A DNA stretch of 8,672 nt from Nitrosopumilaceae archaeon (GCA_007571225.1 RKRU01000017.1:1-8672); one strand, 5' to 3'; numbered from the stretch's first letter, positions 1 to 6,587 are shown. A program made the numbers and translations. Notes: generated by a model from the sequence alone, not told the origin.

Positions 1-822
1 TCGCGCCATGTTGCAGAAGAGATAGTCACAGCAGCCGATATCTGCAACACCGACGTGGTCTTTGAACTTGGCACGGGCCATGGAGTGCTTACGGGCCTGC
101 TGTGCCAGAAGGCACTCAGGGTGGTATCAGTCGAGATAGACGAGCATCTTGCCGCAGATGCCCGGATGCGGCTCTCGGGCATTCAAAATTTGCGTATGGA
201 ATGCGGTGACGGGATTGCAGGTGGCCGTATGGGGCAGACTACATCCTTGCAGGATGCAGGCGAAGGGCAGGACGTTACAACGGTTGTATCGCGGGGCTTT
301 GACATCTTTGTATCAAACATCCCATATTCGGAGAGTAGAAGGGTGCTAGAGGCGCTTGCATGCTCTGCCATCCCACGGTGCGTGGTAATGGTACAACGCG
401 AGTTTGCTGACAAGCTGACTGCCGCAGGTGATGCCGCCGCAGATAGAAGGGCAGTAAGCATAATTGCGCAGTACTGCTTTGAGATCAGGACAGCGCTGTC
501 CGTGGGGCCGGAGTGCTTCTCCCCCCCGCCGGCTGTGGATTCTGTAGTGCTTGTAATGATCCGCAGAAACAGTCTTGATCGAAGATTGATAAGCGCAGTA
601 AACACGCTGTTCTCATACAGGCGAAAGCAGCTTTCTACTGCAGTAAGACAGATTTGCAGGGACAGAGGCGCCGGCGCCGGGTGCACTGACATTTTGGATT
701 CGTGTGGCCACCTTGATACGGCGCGCATAGATGATCTCACTGTTTGTGATATAGTGTATATTGCACGTCGCCTGGCCGGTTTGGGGGTTGGAGGGGAGCA
801 CGATGCTGGAAGGGGCATGTAG
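1..822 (+). CDS. ksgA: Ribosomal RNA small-subunit adenine dimethyltransferase KsgA/Dim1, 5' end missing
   Basis: SAM-dependent enzyme expected to N6,N6-dimethylate the two adjacent adenines in the 3'-terminal hairpin of 16S rRNA, a late step of small-subunit maturation. The frame is open from base 1, and the residues before the GTG at 55 already look like family sequence, so the true start lies upstream; 273 codons are visible. Seen, in window codons: SAM motif FELGTGHG (21-28), acidic VEID motif II, catalytic SNIPY (about 105-109), a QREFADKL segment, FSPPPAVDSVVL, and a C-terminal FSYRRKQL helix, all diagnostic of KsgA/Dim1. A Gly/Gln-rich stretch (about 71-98) between the motif III region and NIPY is longer than usual. 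The stop overlaps the next gene by 20 bp, indicating cotranscription. Identification is secure; only the N-terminus is unknown. Confidence 0.93.
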   Translation, partial: SRHVAEEIVTAADICNTDVVFELGTGHGVLTGLLCQKALRVVSVEIDEHLAADARMRLSGIQNLRMECGDGIAGGRMGQTTSLQDAGEGQDVTTVVSRGFDIFVSNIPYSESRRVLEALACSAIPRCVVMVQREFADKLTAAGDAAADRRAVSIIAQYCFEIRTALSVGPECFSPPPAVDSVVLVMIRRNSLDRRLISAVNTLFSYRRKQLSTAVRQICRDRGAGAGCTDILDSCGHLDTARIDDLTVCDIVYIARRLAGLGVGGEHDAGRGM

Positions 823-1366
823 CAGAACTGACCTAAAGGAGGAGGAGTATCCCCCGTCCGAAGACACGTTCTTTCTTGCAGATTATATATGCAGAATGCG
901 CGGCAGGCGGGCCCTAGATGTGGGAAGCGGTTCTGGGTACATAACCAAGATACTGTCCGGAAACTTTGATCTGGCAGTCGGAACGGATCTCAACTTTGGG
1001 GTTTTAAGGGATCAGTCCGACGCGTATAGAACCGAGAACCTTGTATGCTGCAGCGGCGCAGACGCGCTGCACGTGCGATTTGACCTGATAGTGTGTAATC
1101 CTCCGTATCTGGCAACTGATGGCATCACGCACTTGGCAACTGATGGCGGGGCCGGGGGATTTGAGGTACCGTCGCAGATACTGTACTCTATATCGCACAG
1201 CTTGAGCAAGGAAGGCGGCAGGTTTGTACTTGTAACTACGTCACTGTCAGACTATGCTAGGCTGGCCAGGTATGCAGAGCATCTCGGATTCAAGGACGTA
1301 CGTATAGTGGCCAGAAAGAAGATGTTCTTTGAGGAGCTGCTGTTGCTTGAGGGCAGGCTGTACTAG
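803..1366 (+). CDS. HemK2/Mtq2-like protein-(glutamine-N5) methyltransferase
   Basis: Class I SAM methyltransferase of 187 residues. Motifs: YPPSEDTFFL (16-25), the archaeal/eukaryal HemK2 N-terminal signature; SAM-binding ALDVGSGSG (37-45); and catalytic FDLIVCNPPY (93-102), where NPPY positions a glutamine or asparagine amide. Family knowledge: archaeal and eukaryotic homologues methylate the GGQ glutamine of release factor aRF1/eRF1 with the small partner Trm112; that substrate is inferred here. The ATG at 803 is preferred because a purine-rich GGAGG lies about 8 nt upstream (790-794) and because a TTG start at 761 would add 14 residues with no family resemblance. It begins inside the end of ksgA, so the pair is probably one operon concerned with the translation apparatus. 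An 8-codon duplication follows NPPY (listed separately). Its stop codon overlaps that of the convergent dehydrogenase. Confidence 0.87.
   Translation: MLEGACSRTDLKEEEYPPSEDTFFLADYICRMRGRRALDVGSGSGYITKILSGNFDLAVGTDLNFGVLRDQSDAYRTENLVCCSGADALHVRFDLIVCNPPYLATDGITHLATDGGAGGFEVPSQILYSISHSLSKEGGRFVLVTTSLSDYARLARYAEHLGFKDVRIVARKKMFFEELLLLEGRLY
1110..1157 (+). repeat. 24-bp in-frame partial duplication after the NPPY motif
   Basis: The 14-mer TGGCAACTGATGGC occurs at 1110-1123 and again at 1134-1147, exactly 24 bp (8 codons) apart, giving LATDGITH followed by LATDGGAG in the HemK-like protein. The second halves of the two units differ, so this is a short, partly decayed tandem duplication in the loop right after the catalytic motif. 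The frame is kept. Confidence 0.85.
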
Positions 1367-2397
1367 CGGCGCAGCAGAGTTTTTGCGCCGTCGGATATGG
1401 CGCAGGCCATCTGGACCGTAGTCGCACTCCCGCCTATGTCTGTAGTTGTAGTCGCACCGTCGTTTACCACCCCTTCGGTGGCGGCAAATATGGCATCGCC
1501 TATATCGGCCTCGCCAAGATACCGTGCCATCCACGCGCCCGAGCATATTGCGGCTACCGGGTTTGCTACGTTCTGCCCGGCAAACCGTGGCGCGCTTCCG
1601 TGGGCAGCCTCAAACATGGCAAAGTCATCTCCAATGTTTGCTGAATAGATCAGTCCGATCGAGCCCACCAGGCCCGATGCCAGCTCCGATACTATGTCCA
1701 TAAAGAGGTTGGTGCTGACCAGTACCGCCCCATTAAACTGCCCCGGATTGACCACCAGCTGCTGCATTATGTTGTCTATGTACATCTCCGAGAGCTCGAT
1801 GTTGTGGCCGCTCACCCCCCTCTGGGCGGCATCCCAGAATATCCCGTCAGTCTCCTTTAGTATGTTCCTCTTTGTAATTGCCACCATCTTCTTCATACCG
1901 TGATCGTCTGCCCAGCGCACGGCCGCATTAATTATCCTGTCACTGCCGTGCCTAGTTATCTTTCTGATCGCAATGGCCGCATCGTCAGTTATCCTAGCCT
2001 CGATACCCGTATACAGGCCTTCGGTAGCCTCGCGGAAGCAGACGCAGTCAAGGCCGTGCCCCTGCGTGAGCCTCTCATATGTCTTTGTGGGCCTTATGTT
2101 GGCATACAGATCAAATTTCTGCCGCAGCGTCACTGCCACACTTCTTGGCGCCCCGGGTATTGGAATTGTCGTGGTGGGCCCTTTGAAGCAGGCGTCTGAC
2201 TCTTCAAGTATTGCCATCGTGTCATCTGGTATGTACGAGGGATCCTTCCTACCGTTTCTGTCCCACTGCTCGGATCCTGCATCGCACATTACAATCTCAG
2301 ACTGAATGTCGCATTCACGGAGTACCATGAGCATGGCGTCGACTACCTCAGGACCTATACCGTCCCCCTTCATCACCGCCGCAGTCTTTTTCCCCAA
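1363..2397 (-). CDS. Isocitrate/isopropylmalate-type dehydrogenase
   Basis: 344-residue beta-decarboxylating dehydrogenase. Seen: GDGIGPE (11-17); substrate-binding segment RSVAVTLRQKFDLYANIRP (85-103) with Ser86, Arg92 and Arg102; FREATEGLYTGIE with Arg122 and Tyr129; Lys176; Asp208 and Asp234 at the metal site; and cofactor segment HGSAPRFAGQNVANP (266-280). The phosphorylation-loop-like serine and DLYANIRP favour isocitrate dehydrogenase in central carbon metabolism over LeuB. However, the Asn that normally follows two residues after the serine is Ala88, and the usual ENTE is EATE, so specificity is not settled. Arg271/Phe272 fall where NADP-dependent enzymes carry Lys/Tyr. The start is TTG at 2397: no other start exists between the upstream in-frame stop (TAA at 2422-2424) and the essential first strand, and a TATA-like box sits about 29 nt upstream, implying a leaderless mRNA. 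The stop codon overlaps that of the convergent HemK-like gene. Confidence 0.88.
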   Translation of the reverse strand: MGKKTAAVMKGDGIGPEVVDAMLMVLRECDIQSEIVMCDAGSEQWDRNGRKDPSYIPDDTMAILEESDACFKGPTTTIPIPGAPRSVAVTLRQKFDLYANIRPTKTYERLTQGHGLDCVCFREATEGLYTGIEARITDDAAIAIRKITRHGSDRIINAAVRWADDHGMKKMVAITKRNILKETDGIFWDAAQRGVSGHNIELSEMYIDNIMQQLVVNPGQFNGAVLVSTNLFMDIVSELASGLVGSIGLIYSANIGDDFAMFEAAHGSAPRFAGQNVANPVAAICSGAWMARYLGEADIGDAIFAATEGVVNDGATTTTDIGGSATTVQMACAISDGAKTLLRR

Positions 2398-2420
2398 ACC
2401 ATCTTGAGCACCGGCTGATA

Positions 2421-2430
2421 ATTATTTAAT
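2421..2430 (-). promoter_or_regulatory. TATA-box promoter for the minus-strand dehydrogenase
   Basis: Read on the minus strand the bases are ATTAAATAAT, centred about 29 nt upstream of the TTG start at 2397. That is the spacing expected when transcription begins at or next to the start codon, as in archaeal leaderless transcripts. Confidence 0.55.
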
Positions 2431-2431
2431 C

Positions 2432-2478
2432 CTTCGACTGTACGCTCCAGTCTGGGGCGGCCGGATGTACAGACGAAG
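2432..2478. repeat. Compound inverted repeat in the divergent intergenic region
   Basis: The arms CTTCGACTGTAC (2432-2443) and GTACAGACGAAG (2467-2478) are inverted copies matching at 11 of 12 positions. Inside the spacer a second small stem is possible (2444-2448 with 2454-2458, loop AGTCT). It lies between the divergent promoters and stops 1 bp before repeat copy A. It could be an operator, a transcription terminator or part of a larger mobile or RNA element; the sequence does not decide. Confidence 0.65.
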
Positions 2479-2479
2479 T

Positions 2480-2559
2480 AATTGTTTACATCTAGCATAC
2501 CCAATTTGCCAAATTTGTGCCTAGAATAGGTCATTGAGGCGTGGGGGACGTAAACAGTT
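2480..2559 (+). repeat. Dispersed 80-bp intergenic repeat, copy A
   Basis: Aligns without gaps to copy C (6927-7006) at 66 of 80 positions, and more loosely to copy B. The ends form an inverted repeat: 2480-2492 can pair with 2547-2559 at 12 of 13 positions, counting one G-T pair. The centre holds AATTTGCCAAATTTGTGC, with a small dyad AATTT-gcc-AAATT, and the right part holds GGCGTGGGGGAC, unchanged in copy C. It lies about 108 bp upstream of pyrD, in the same orientation. No coding potential is evident. Confidence 0.85.
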
Positions 2560-2635
2560 GCCAGATGAAGATGTGACGGCCCTTGCCGCATCACTGTACG
2601 CTTGCGGCACTGCTTGCTGTGGCAGTCGTTTAACC

Positions 2636-2645
2636 GTTATATTTA
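2636..2645 (+). promoter_or_regulatory. TATA-box promoter for pyrDK
   Basis: GTTATATTTA is centred about 28 nt upstream of the GTG at 2668, matching archaeal TATA-to-start spacing for a leaderless transcript. It also argues against any start upstream of 2668, since such a start would precede the promoter. Confidence 0.6.
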
Positions 2646-2667
2646 CACCGCATGTCACCGTATCATT

Positions 2668-3582
2668 GTGAAACCTGAAGCCCGTGTCGGACCAATGAGG
2701 CTTGATGGACCAGTCGTACTGGCTTCGGGCATTCTGGGAATATCGCTTGATGTGTTTCGCAGGCTGCACCGGTCGGGCGCGGGGGCCGTAGTGACAAAGT
2801 CACTGAGCAAGAGTCCGTGGACTGGATATGCCAACCCCACGGTAATAGGCCTGGACAACGGCGGATGGTTAAACGCGGTAGGCCTCTCAAATCCGGGCGC
2901 CCAAAACTTTGCAGACATGATAAGGCCCAATCGCGAGATACCGATTATAGTAAGCCTCGTGGGATCCACGGCTGCGGAATTCGAGTATATGATCGACAAG
3001 TTTGACGAATGCGCAGTTGTCGCATACGAGCTCAACATGTCGTGTCCTCATGTTGCAAAGGTCGGCCTTGAGGTGGGCGACGACCCGGCGCTGGTAAGGG
3101 AGATTGTCGGGGCGGCAAAGCAGGCATCTGGAGATTCAGCGCCCGTACTGGTAAAGGTCGGACTGGGCTCGTCAAATTATCTGGATACCGTCGGGGCGGC
3201 AATAGATGGTGGGGCTGATGCGATAACTGCCATAAACACGATCCGCTCCATGGCGATAGATGCGGAGCTGCAGCGGCCCGTACTGAGCAACAGGTTCGGA
3301 GGCCTCTCGGGTGCGCCGATAAAACCGATCGCCCTGAGGTGCGTATACGAGATCGCCTCAAGGTTCGGGGACATTCCGATAATGGGGTGCGGGGGAATCT
3401 CAAACTGGAAGGATGCAGTAGAGTTCATACTGGCGGGCGCGTCTGCAGTACAGATAGGAAGCGTGTTAGGAGAGGAGGATGTCGATATATTCGGCCGGAT
3501 AAACACGGGAATAACCGAATACATGGAACGTAAGGGCATAGACAGACTGCAGGATATGGTGGGGCATGCGCAGAGACGGTAG
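2668..3582 (+). CDS. pyrD: Dihydroorotate dehydrogenase, catalytic subunit (class 1B-like)
   Basis: Oxidises dihydroorotate to orotate, the fourth step of de novo pyrimidine synthesis, in the cytoplasm; 304 residues from the GTG at 2668. Seen: VVLASGI (16-22), TKSLSKSPWTGYANPT (43-58) with the FMN-contacting lysine region, NAVGLSNPG (69-77), ELNMSCPHV (121-129) with Cys126 as catalytic base, and the FMN-phosphate region GCGGISNWKDAVEFILAGASAVQIGS. A cysteine rather than serine base, a PyrK-like neighbour and no N-terminal membrane helix indicate the class 1B, NAD-linked type, in which electrons pass through PyrK. GTG 2668 is chosen over ATG 2695 because it keeps the first strand and matches the TATA spacing; an in-frame TTG at 2602 lies upstream of the promoter. 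It overlaps pyrK by 17 bp. Confidence 0.92.
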   Translation: MKPEARVGPMRLDGPVVLASGILGISLDVFRRLHRSGAGAVVTKSLSKSPWTGYANPTVIGLDNGGWLNAVGLSNPGAQNFADMIRPNREIPIIVSLVGSTAAEFEYMIDKFDECAVVAYELNMSCPHVAKVGLEVGDDPALVREIVGAAKQASGDSAPVLVKVGLGSSNYLDTVGAAIDGGADAITAINTIRSMAIDAELQRPVLSNRFGGLSGAPIKPIALRCVYEIASRFGDIPIMGCGGISNWKDAVEFILAGASAVQIGSVLGEEDVDIFGRINTGITEYMERKGIDRLQDMVGHAQRR

Positions 3583-4507
3583 GATACGGGACTATCCCGA
3601 GGCAATAACGGTAGAAGAGGTCATAGACGAGACCCCCACGGTGCGCACGCTGATCTTCTCAGACGACATCATGTCATCGTCCATGCCCGGGCAGTTTGCA
3701 ATGGTCTGGGTTCCGGGAGCATTTGAGCTTCCAATGAGTATAATGACTGCTACAGGCAGGGGCAGGGCCGCCTTTACTGTACGAAGACACGGAGATGCGT
3801 CTACTGCCCTGTACAACATCAGGCGCGGAGAGAGTATAGCCGTGCGCGGACCATACGGGAACTCCTTTGATGTCCGCAGAGGCCGCCTGCTGCTGGTGGG
3901 GGGAGGAACAGGACTGGTACCACTCATGAGGCTGGTCACGCATACGAATCCTGACGATGACATTACCATACTAATGGGGGCCAGGACTGCAGACGAGGTC
4001 TTCTTTGACGAACTGGCATCTGACTTGTTGTCGGCCAGGCGCGGTGCAGGCAGCGGCAACCGCGACGACCAAGGTAGTAGCCATAGTACAGGTGACTATA
4101 ACTGTGGTGCAGGCGACTATAACTATGGTACAGGAAGCGAGGCTCCTCTACGTGGCAGGGTCATAGTCACAACCGACGACGGGACGCGGGGCAAGAAGGG
4201 GCGCGTCACGGACATACTAGATGCCATCGTTGACTGCAGCGCGGGGGGGAAGTTTGATGCCATATACACATGCGGCCCCGAAGTTATGATGTACAAAATA
4301 GTACAGACGGCATCACGGCACGGCATATTCGTGCAGGCAAGCCTTGAGAGGATGATGAAGTGCGGTGTGGGCATATGCGGTAGCTGCGCGGCAGGCCCAG
4401 ACATAGTCTGCAAAGATGGCACCATATTTGACGGCAGACACCTGCTTGCAAACCCCGAGTTCGGATTCACATACAGGGATAAGTCTGGAATTCCGACATC
4501 GTGGTAG
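3566..4507 (+). CDS. pyrK: Dihydroorotate dehydrogenase electron-transfer subunit
   Basis: FAD/[2Fe-2S] protein of 313 residues that carries electrons from PyrD's FMN to NAD+. In order: ferredoxin-reductase-like FAD domain with GQFAMVWVPG and ELPMSI (54-59), the archaeal form of the flavin-binding R-P-x-S motif; RRHGDASTALYNIRRGE and RGPYGNSF; nucleotide-binding LLLVGGGTGLVPLM (108-121); and a C-terminal iron-sulphur motif of Cys266, Cys271, Cys274 and Cys282 (C-x4-C-x2-C-x7-C), the classic PyrK pattern. The protein is somewhat longer than usual because of a hydrophilic insertion at about 157-194 that contains a 7-residue tandem repeat. The ATG at 3566 overlaps pyrD's end, so the two subunits are translationally linked. 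Confidence 0.92.
   Translation: MRRDGRIRDYPEAITVEEVIDETPTVRTLIFSDDIMSSSMPGQFAMVWVPGAFELPMSIMTATGRGRAAFTVRRHGDASTALYNIRRGESIAVRGPYGNSFDVRRGRLLLVGGGTGLVPLMRLVTHTNPDDDITILMGARTADEVFFDELASDLLSARRGAGSGNRDDQGSSHSTGDYNCGAGDYNYGTGSEAPLRGRVIVTTDDGTRGKKGRVTDILDAIVDCSAGGKFDAIYTCGPEVMMYKIVQTASRHGIFVQASLERMMKCGVGICGSCAAGPDIVCKDGTIFDGRHLLANPEFGFTYRDKSGIPTSW
4085..4135 (+). repeat. 21-bp tandem repeat inside pyrK
   Basis: Two and a half units of 21 bp: 4085-4105 encodes STGDYNC, 4106-4126 encodes GAGDYNY, and 4127-4135 begins a third (GTG). Both full units share GACTATAACT. The repeat lies within a Gly/Ser/Asn-rich insertion in the nucleotide-binding domain and keeps the frame, probably forming a flexible surface loop. 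Confidence 0.85.
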
Positions 4508-4694
4508 CGCCGCAAGAGCATGCTGGGCCCTGAAACTGTTGGTGTACCAGCCTCCGCTATGGCACGGCCGATCCATGTGGGACTAGTATCGCATCAAAGC
4601 TGCGCCGCGCCCGCATCCTGCCGCGCCGTGCGGACCTGTAGGCACCGGCTACAAATCGTTGTGCGAGGTTACCTCCACACCCCCCCTACCTAAC

Positions 4695-4776
4695 GTACTG
4701 TTTAAGTTCGGTGTAAGCAATTTGCCGAATTTATGCTTGGGATCATCTATTTGGATATGTGGGATCCAGACATGTA
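4695..4776 (+). repeat. Dispersed intergenic repeat, diverged copy B
   Basis: The first part, 4698-4744, matches copy C at about 33 of 47 positions, almost all differences being transitions; CTGTTTA, AATTTGC and AATTT are retained. The right part is looser, with small insertions, and the terminal inverted repeat is decayed. Copy A and this copy also share CCGCATCACT at similar distances downstream (2586-2595 and 4807-4816). It lies about 87 bp upstream of the radical SAM gene in the same orientation. The boundaries are approximate. Confidence 0.6.
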
Positions 4777-4826
4777 CTTGGTGCTTATAAAGGGGACAAT
4801 CTTTTACCGCATCACTACTAGCAAGG

Positions 4827-4834
4827 TTTAAAAC
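4827..4834 (+). promoter_or_regulatory. Probable TATA box for the radical SAM gene
   Basis: TTTAAAAC lies about 33 nt upstream of the TTG at 4863, in an AT-rich stretch following a GC-rich one. The spacing allows a leaderless or very short-leader transcript. Confidence 0.45.
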
Positions 4835-4862
4835 AAATCATAAATGAAATATCAAAAGAAGG

Positions 4863-6587
4863 TTGCCAACTCCAAAGATTGTACTTACAGCGGATCGTAC
4901 GCTGATGTCACCATACAGGGGACTCTCCCTTGCATCTTTCTTCGGGTGCGCCCCGGCCCTTGACCCGCACAGGGACGAAAAGAGCTTTCTGTACAAGATA
5001 CTGGGAAAACAGGTTACGCCAAAGATATTGTTTGATTTTATCTGTAACTACATCCCACATACAAACGGGGTTGCAGATTATGCCCCGTACGGGTTGCGCA
5101 AGCTTGAGGCTGGATTGTTGCGCGATGGATTTTCAAGGCAGGATGTAGTGGTTGCCCATCCAGACCACATAGAAAAGTTCATCGGTCCAGAGACTCTGGT
5201 AGTGGGCACATATGAGATGGATCCGCTGGGCATGGGTCCGGTTACCATGACATTTACGTATGGCAGGAAGCAGATCTCCTATGACGAGTACTATAATGCA
5301 GAACTCCACCGCCGGATAAGGGTGGCCAAGGAGAAGAACGGCAGCAAGGCAAAGGTGATCTCGGGCGCCTCAGGCACCTGGCAGTACAACTACGATCCCG
5401 AAAAGATAGAGGAGTTTGGAATATACGCAGTACTGGAAGGGGAGCTTGGCGGCATCGCGCCCGAGATTGACGGGCACGCGGGCCGATTCTTCAACTATCT
5501 GATAAACGGTGACTTTGAGAACATGGACCCGTTCCGGAAGAGGAGTGACTTTAAGGTAAACATAAAGGAGTTTGAACGGCACGGCGAGAAGATCTACGGA
5601 CGATTCGTAAACTTCTGGGACAGGCCCGATCTTGAGGAGATTCCGGATATAGTGGAGCCTAGCATGCATGGAATGGTGGAGGTCATGCGCGGATGCGGCC
5701 GCGGCTGCAAGTTCTGCGACGTCACACTGAGGTCCCTGAGGTACTATCCACCAGAGAAGGTCAAGAGAGAGATAGAGGTCAACTTGAAGAAGGGAAACGC
5801 ACAGTCGGCGTGGATCCACAGCGACGACATATTCGTGTACGGGATGGATCCGCGTACATCAAAGGGCATGGAGCCCAACAGGGAGGCGCTAGAGGAGCTC
5901 TTTTCTGCTGTGATGTCCACCGGTGTCGCGCATACAAATCCCACACACGGCACGCTGGCCGGGGCAATAGCAGACGAGCGTCTAATACCGAACATATCGC
6001 GTATAATAAAGGCGAGTCCAAGCAACATGATCGGTGTTCAGGCAGGGTTTGAGACCGGCAGCCTGAGACTAATCGGCAAGTATGCAGACAGAAAACTTGC
6101 ACCATACTCTCCAGAAGAGTGGCACTGGGTGGTAAAGGAGGGCGTAAAGACGCTTAACGAGAACTATTGGGTTCCCGCATTCACGCTCATAATGGGGCTT
6201 GATAACGACGAGACTCCAGAGGATTCTTGGGAGACCATACAACTGATAAGCGATCTGGAGCGCGAGCAGCCCGAGTCAAAGTTTACCACCACGGCGCTGA
6301 CGTTTGTGCCAATAGGACTGCTTGAAAAGTCCGATTTTTTCAACATAGGCAACGAGATGATGCCGGCCCAGCTGGGTGTCCTGTACAAGACTTGGCAGCA
6401 CAACTTCAAGTATGGAATACAAAAGTTCATGACAAAGACTGGCGCAAGGGGTCCACAGAGGTACTTTTTCAACTTCCTTGCACGCTCGCTTGGAGGCGTG
6501 CCGCTTTCTGCCATGGAACGGTATGCGCGCAAAAAGAGCGTCGAACACGAGCGCGTCATAGACGAAGTAAAGGCAAGATACTGGTGA
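4863..6587 (+). CDS. Radical SAM protein with large N-terminal domain, function unknown
   Basis: 574 residues. The iron-sulphur motif C278-x3-C282-x2-C285 (MRGCGRGCKFCDVTLR) binds the [4Fe-4S] cluster that cleaves SAM; the following radical SAM barrel includes SAWIHSDDIFVYG, VQAGFETGS and FTLIMGLDNDET. The first 265 or so residues begin with KIVLTADRTLMSPYRG and include DVVVAHPDHIEKFIGPE, a fold-like arrangement reminiscent of the B12-binding domain of B12-dependent radical SAM proteins, but no DxHxxG cobalamin motif is seen. The TTG at 4863 is the first start after an in-frame TGA at 4845 and gives the expected N-terminal strand. It stands alone with its own promoter. Family membership is clear; substrate and reaction are not. 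A modification or biosynthetic oxidoreductive role is possible but not shown. Confidence 0.85.
   Translation: MPTPKIVLTADRTLMSPYRGLSLASFFGCAPALDPHRDEKSFLYKILGKQVTPKILFDFICNYIPHTNGVADYAPYGLRKLEAGLLRDGFSRQDVVVAHPDHIEKFIGPETLVVGTYEMDPLGMGPVTMTFTYGRKQISYDEYYNAELHRRIRVAKEKNGSKAKVISGASGTWQYNYDPEKIEEFGIYAVLEGELGGIAPEIDGHAGRFFNYLINGDFENMDPFRKRSDFKVNIKEFERHGEKIYGRFVNFWDRPDLEEIPDIVEPSMHGMVEVMRGCGRGCKFCDVTLRSLRYYPPEKVKREIEVNLKKGNAQSAWIHSDDIFVYGMDPRTSKGMEPNREALEELFSAVMSTGVAHTNPTHGTLAGAIADERLIPNISRIIKASPSNMIGVQAGFETGSLRLIGKYADRKLAPYSPEEWHWVVKEGVKTLNENYWVPAFTLIMGLDNDETPEDSWETIQLISDLEREQPESKFTTTALTFVPIGLLEKSDFFNIGNEMMPAQLGVLYKTWQHNFKYGIQKFMTKTGARGPQRYFFNFLARSLGGVPLSAMERYARKKSVEHERVIDEVKARYW

Larger units (their letters stand above)
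4508..4862. other. Intergenic region between pyrK and the radical SAM gene
   Basis: The 355 bp hold no convincing gene. The left half (to about 4690) is GC-rich, with a short direct repeat GCCGCGCC (near 4602 and 4620) and no clear terminator after pyrK. The right half changes to AT-rich sequence, contains repeat copy B and ends in the radical SAM promoter. I tested for a tRNA in both orientations and found no T-loop consensus. Confidence 0.5.

Noticed and set aside
761..802. TTG start at 761 for the HemK-like gene
   Set aside because: It would add 14 residues deep inside ksgA with no family resemblance, while the ATG at 803 has a purine-rich ribosome-binding site at the right distance.
183..818. 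211-residue open frame on the minus strand
   Set aside because: It lies entirely antisense to ksgA, whose motifs are unmistakable; composition is Ser/Pro/Thr-rich as expected of a shadow frame, with no promoter or family motif.
2602..2667. TTG start at 2602 for pyrD
   Set aside because: The TATA box (2636-2645) lies downstream of it, and the added 22 residues do not resemble the family.
3177..4059. Antisense open frames of about 142-155 residues under pyrD and pyrK
   Set aside because: Shadows of strongly conserved coding sequence in a GC-rich region; no recognizable domains or start signals.
4560..4690. Possible tRNA or stable RNA in the GC-rich part of the pyrK-radical SAM gap
   Set aside because: No T-loop or acceptor-stem pattern in either orientation; the short GCCGCGCC repeat alone is not evidence of a gene.
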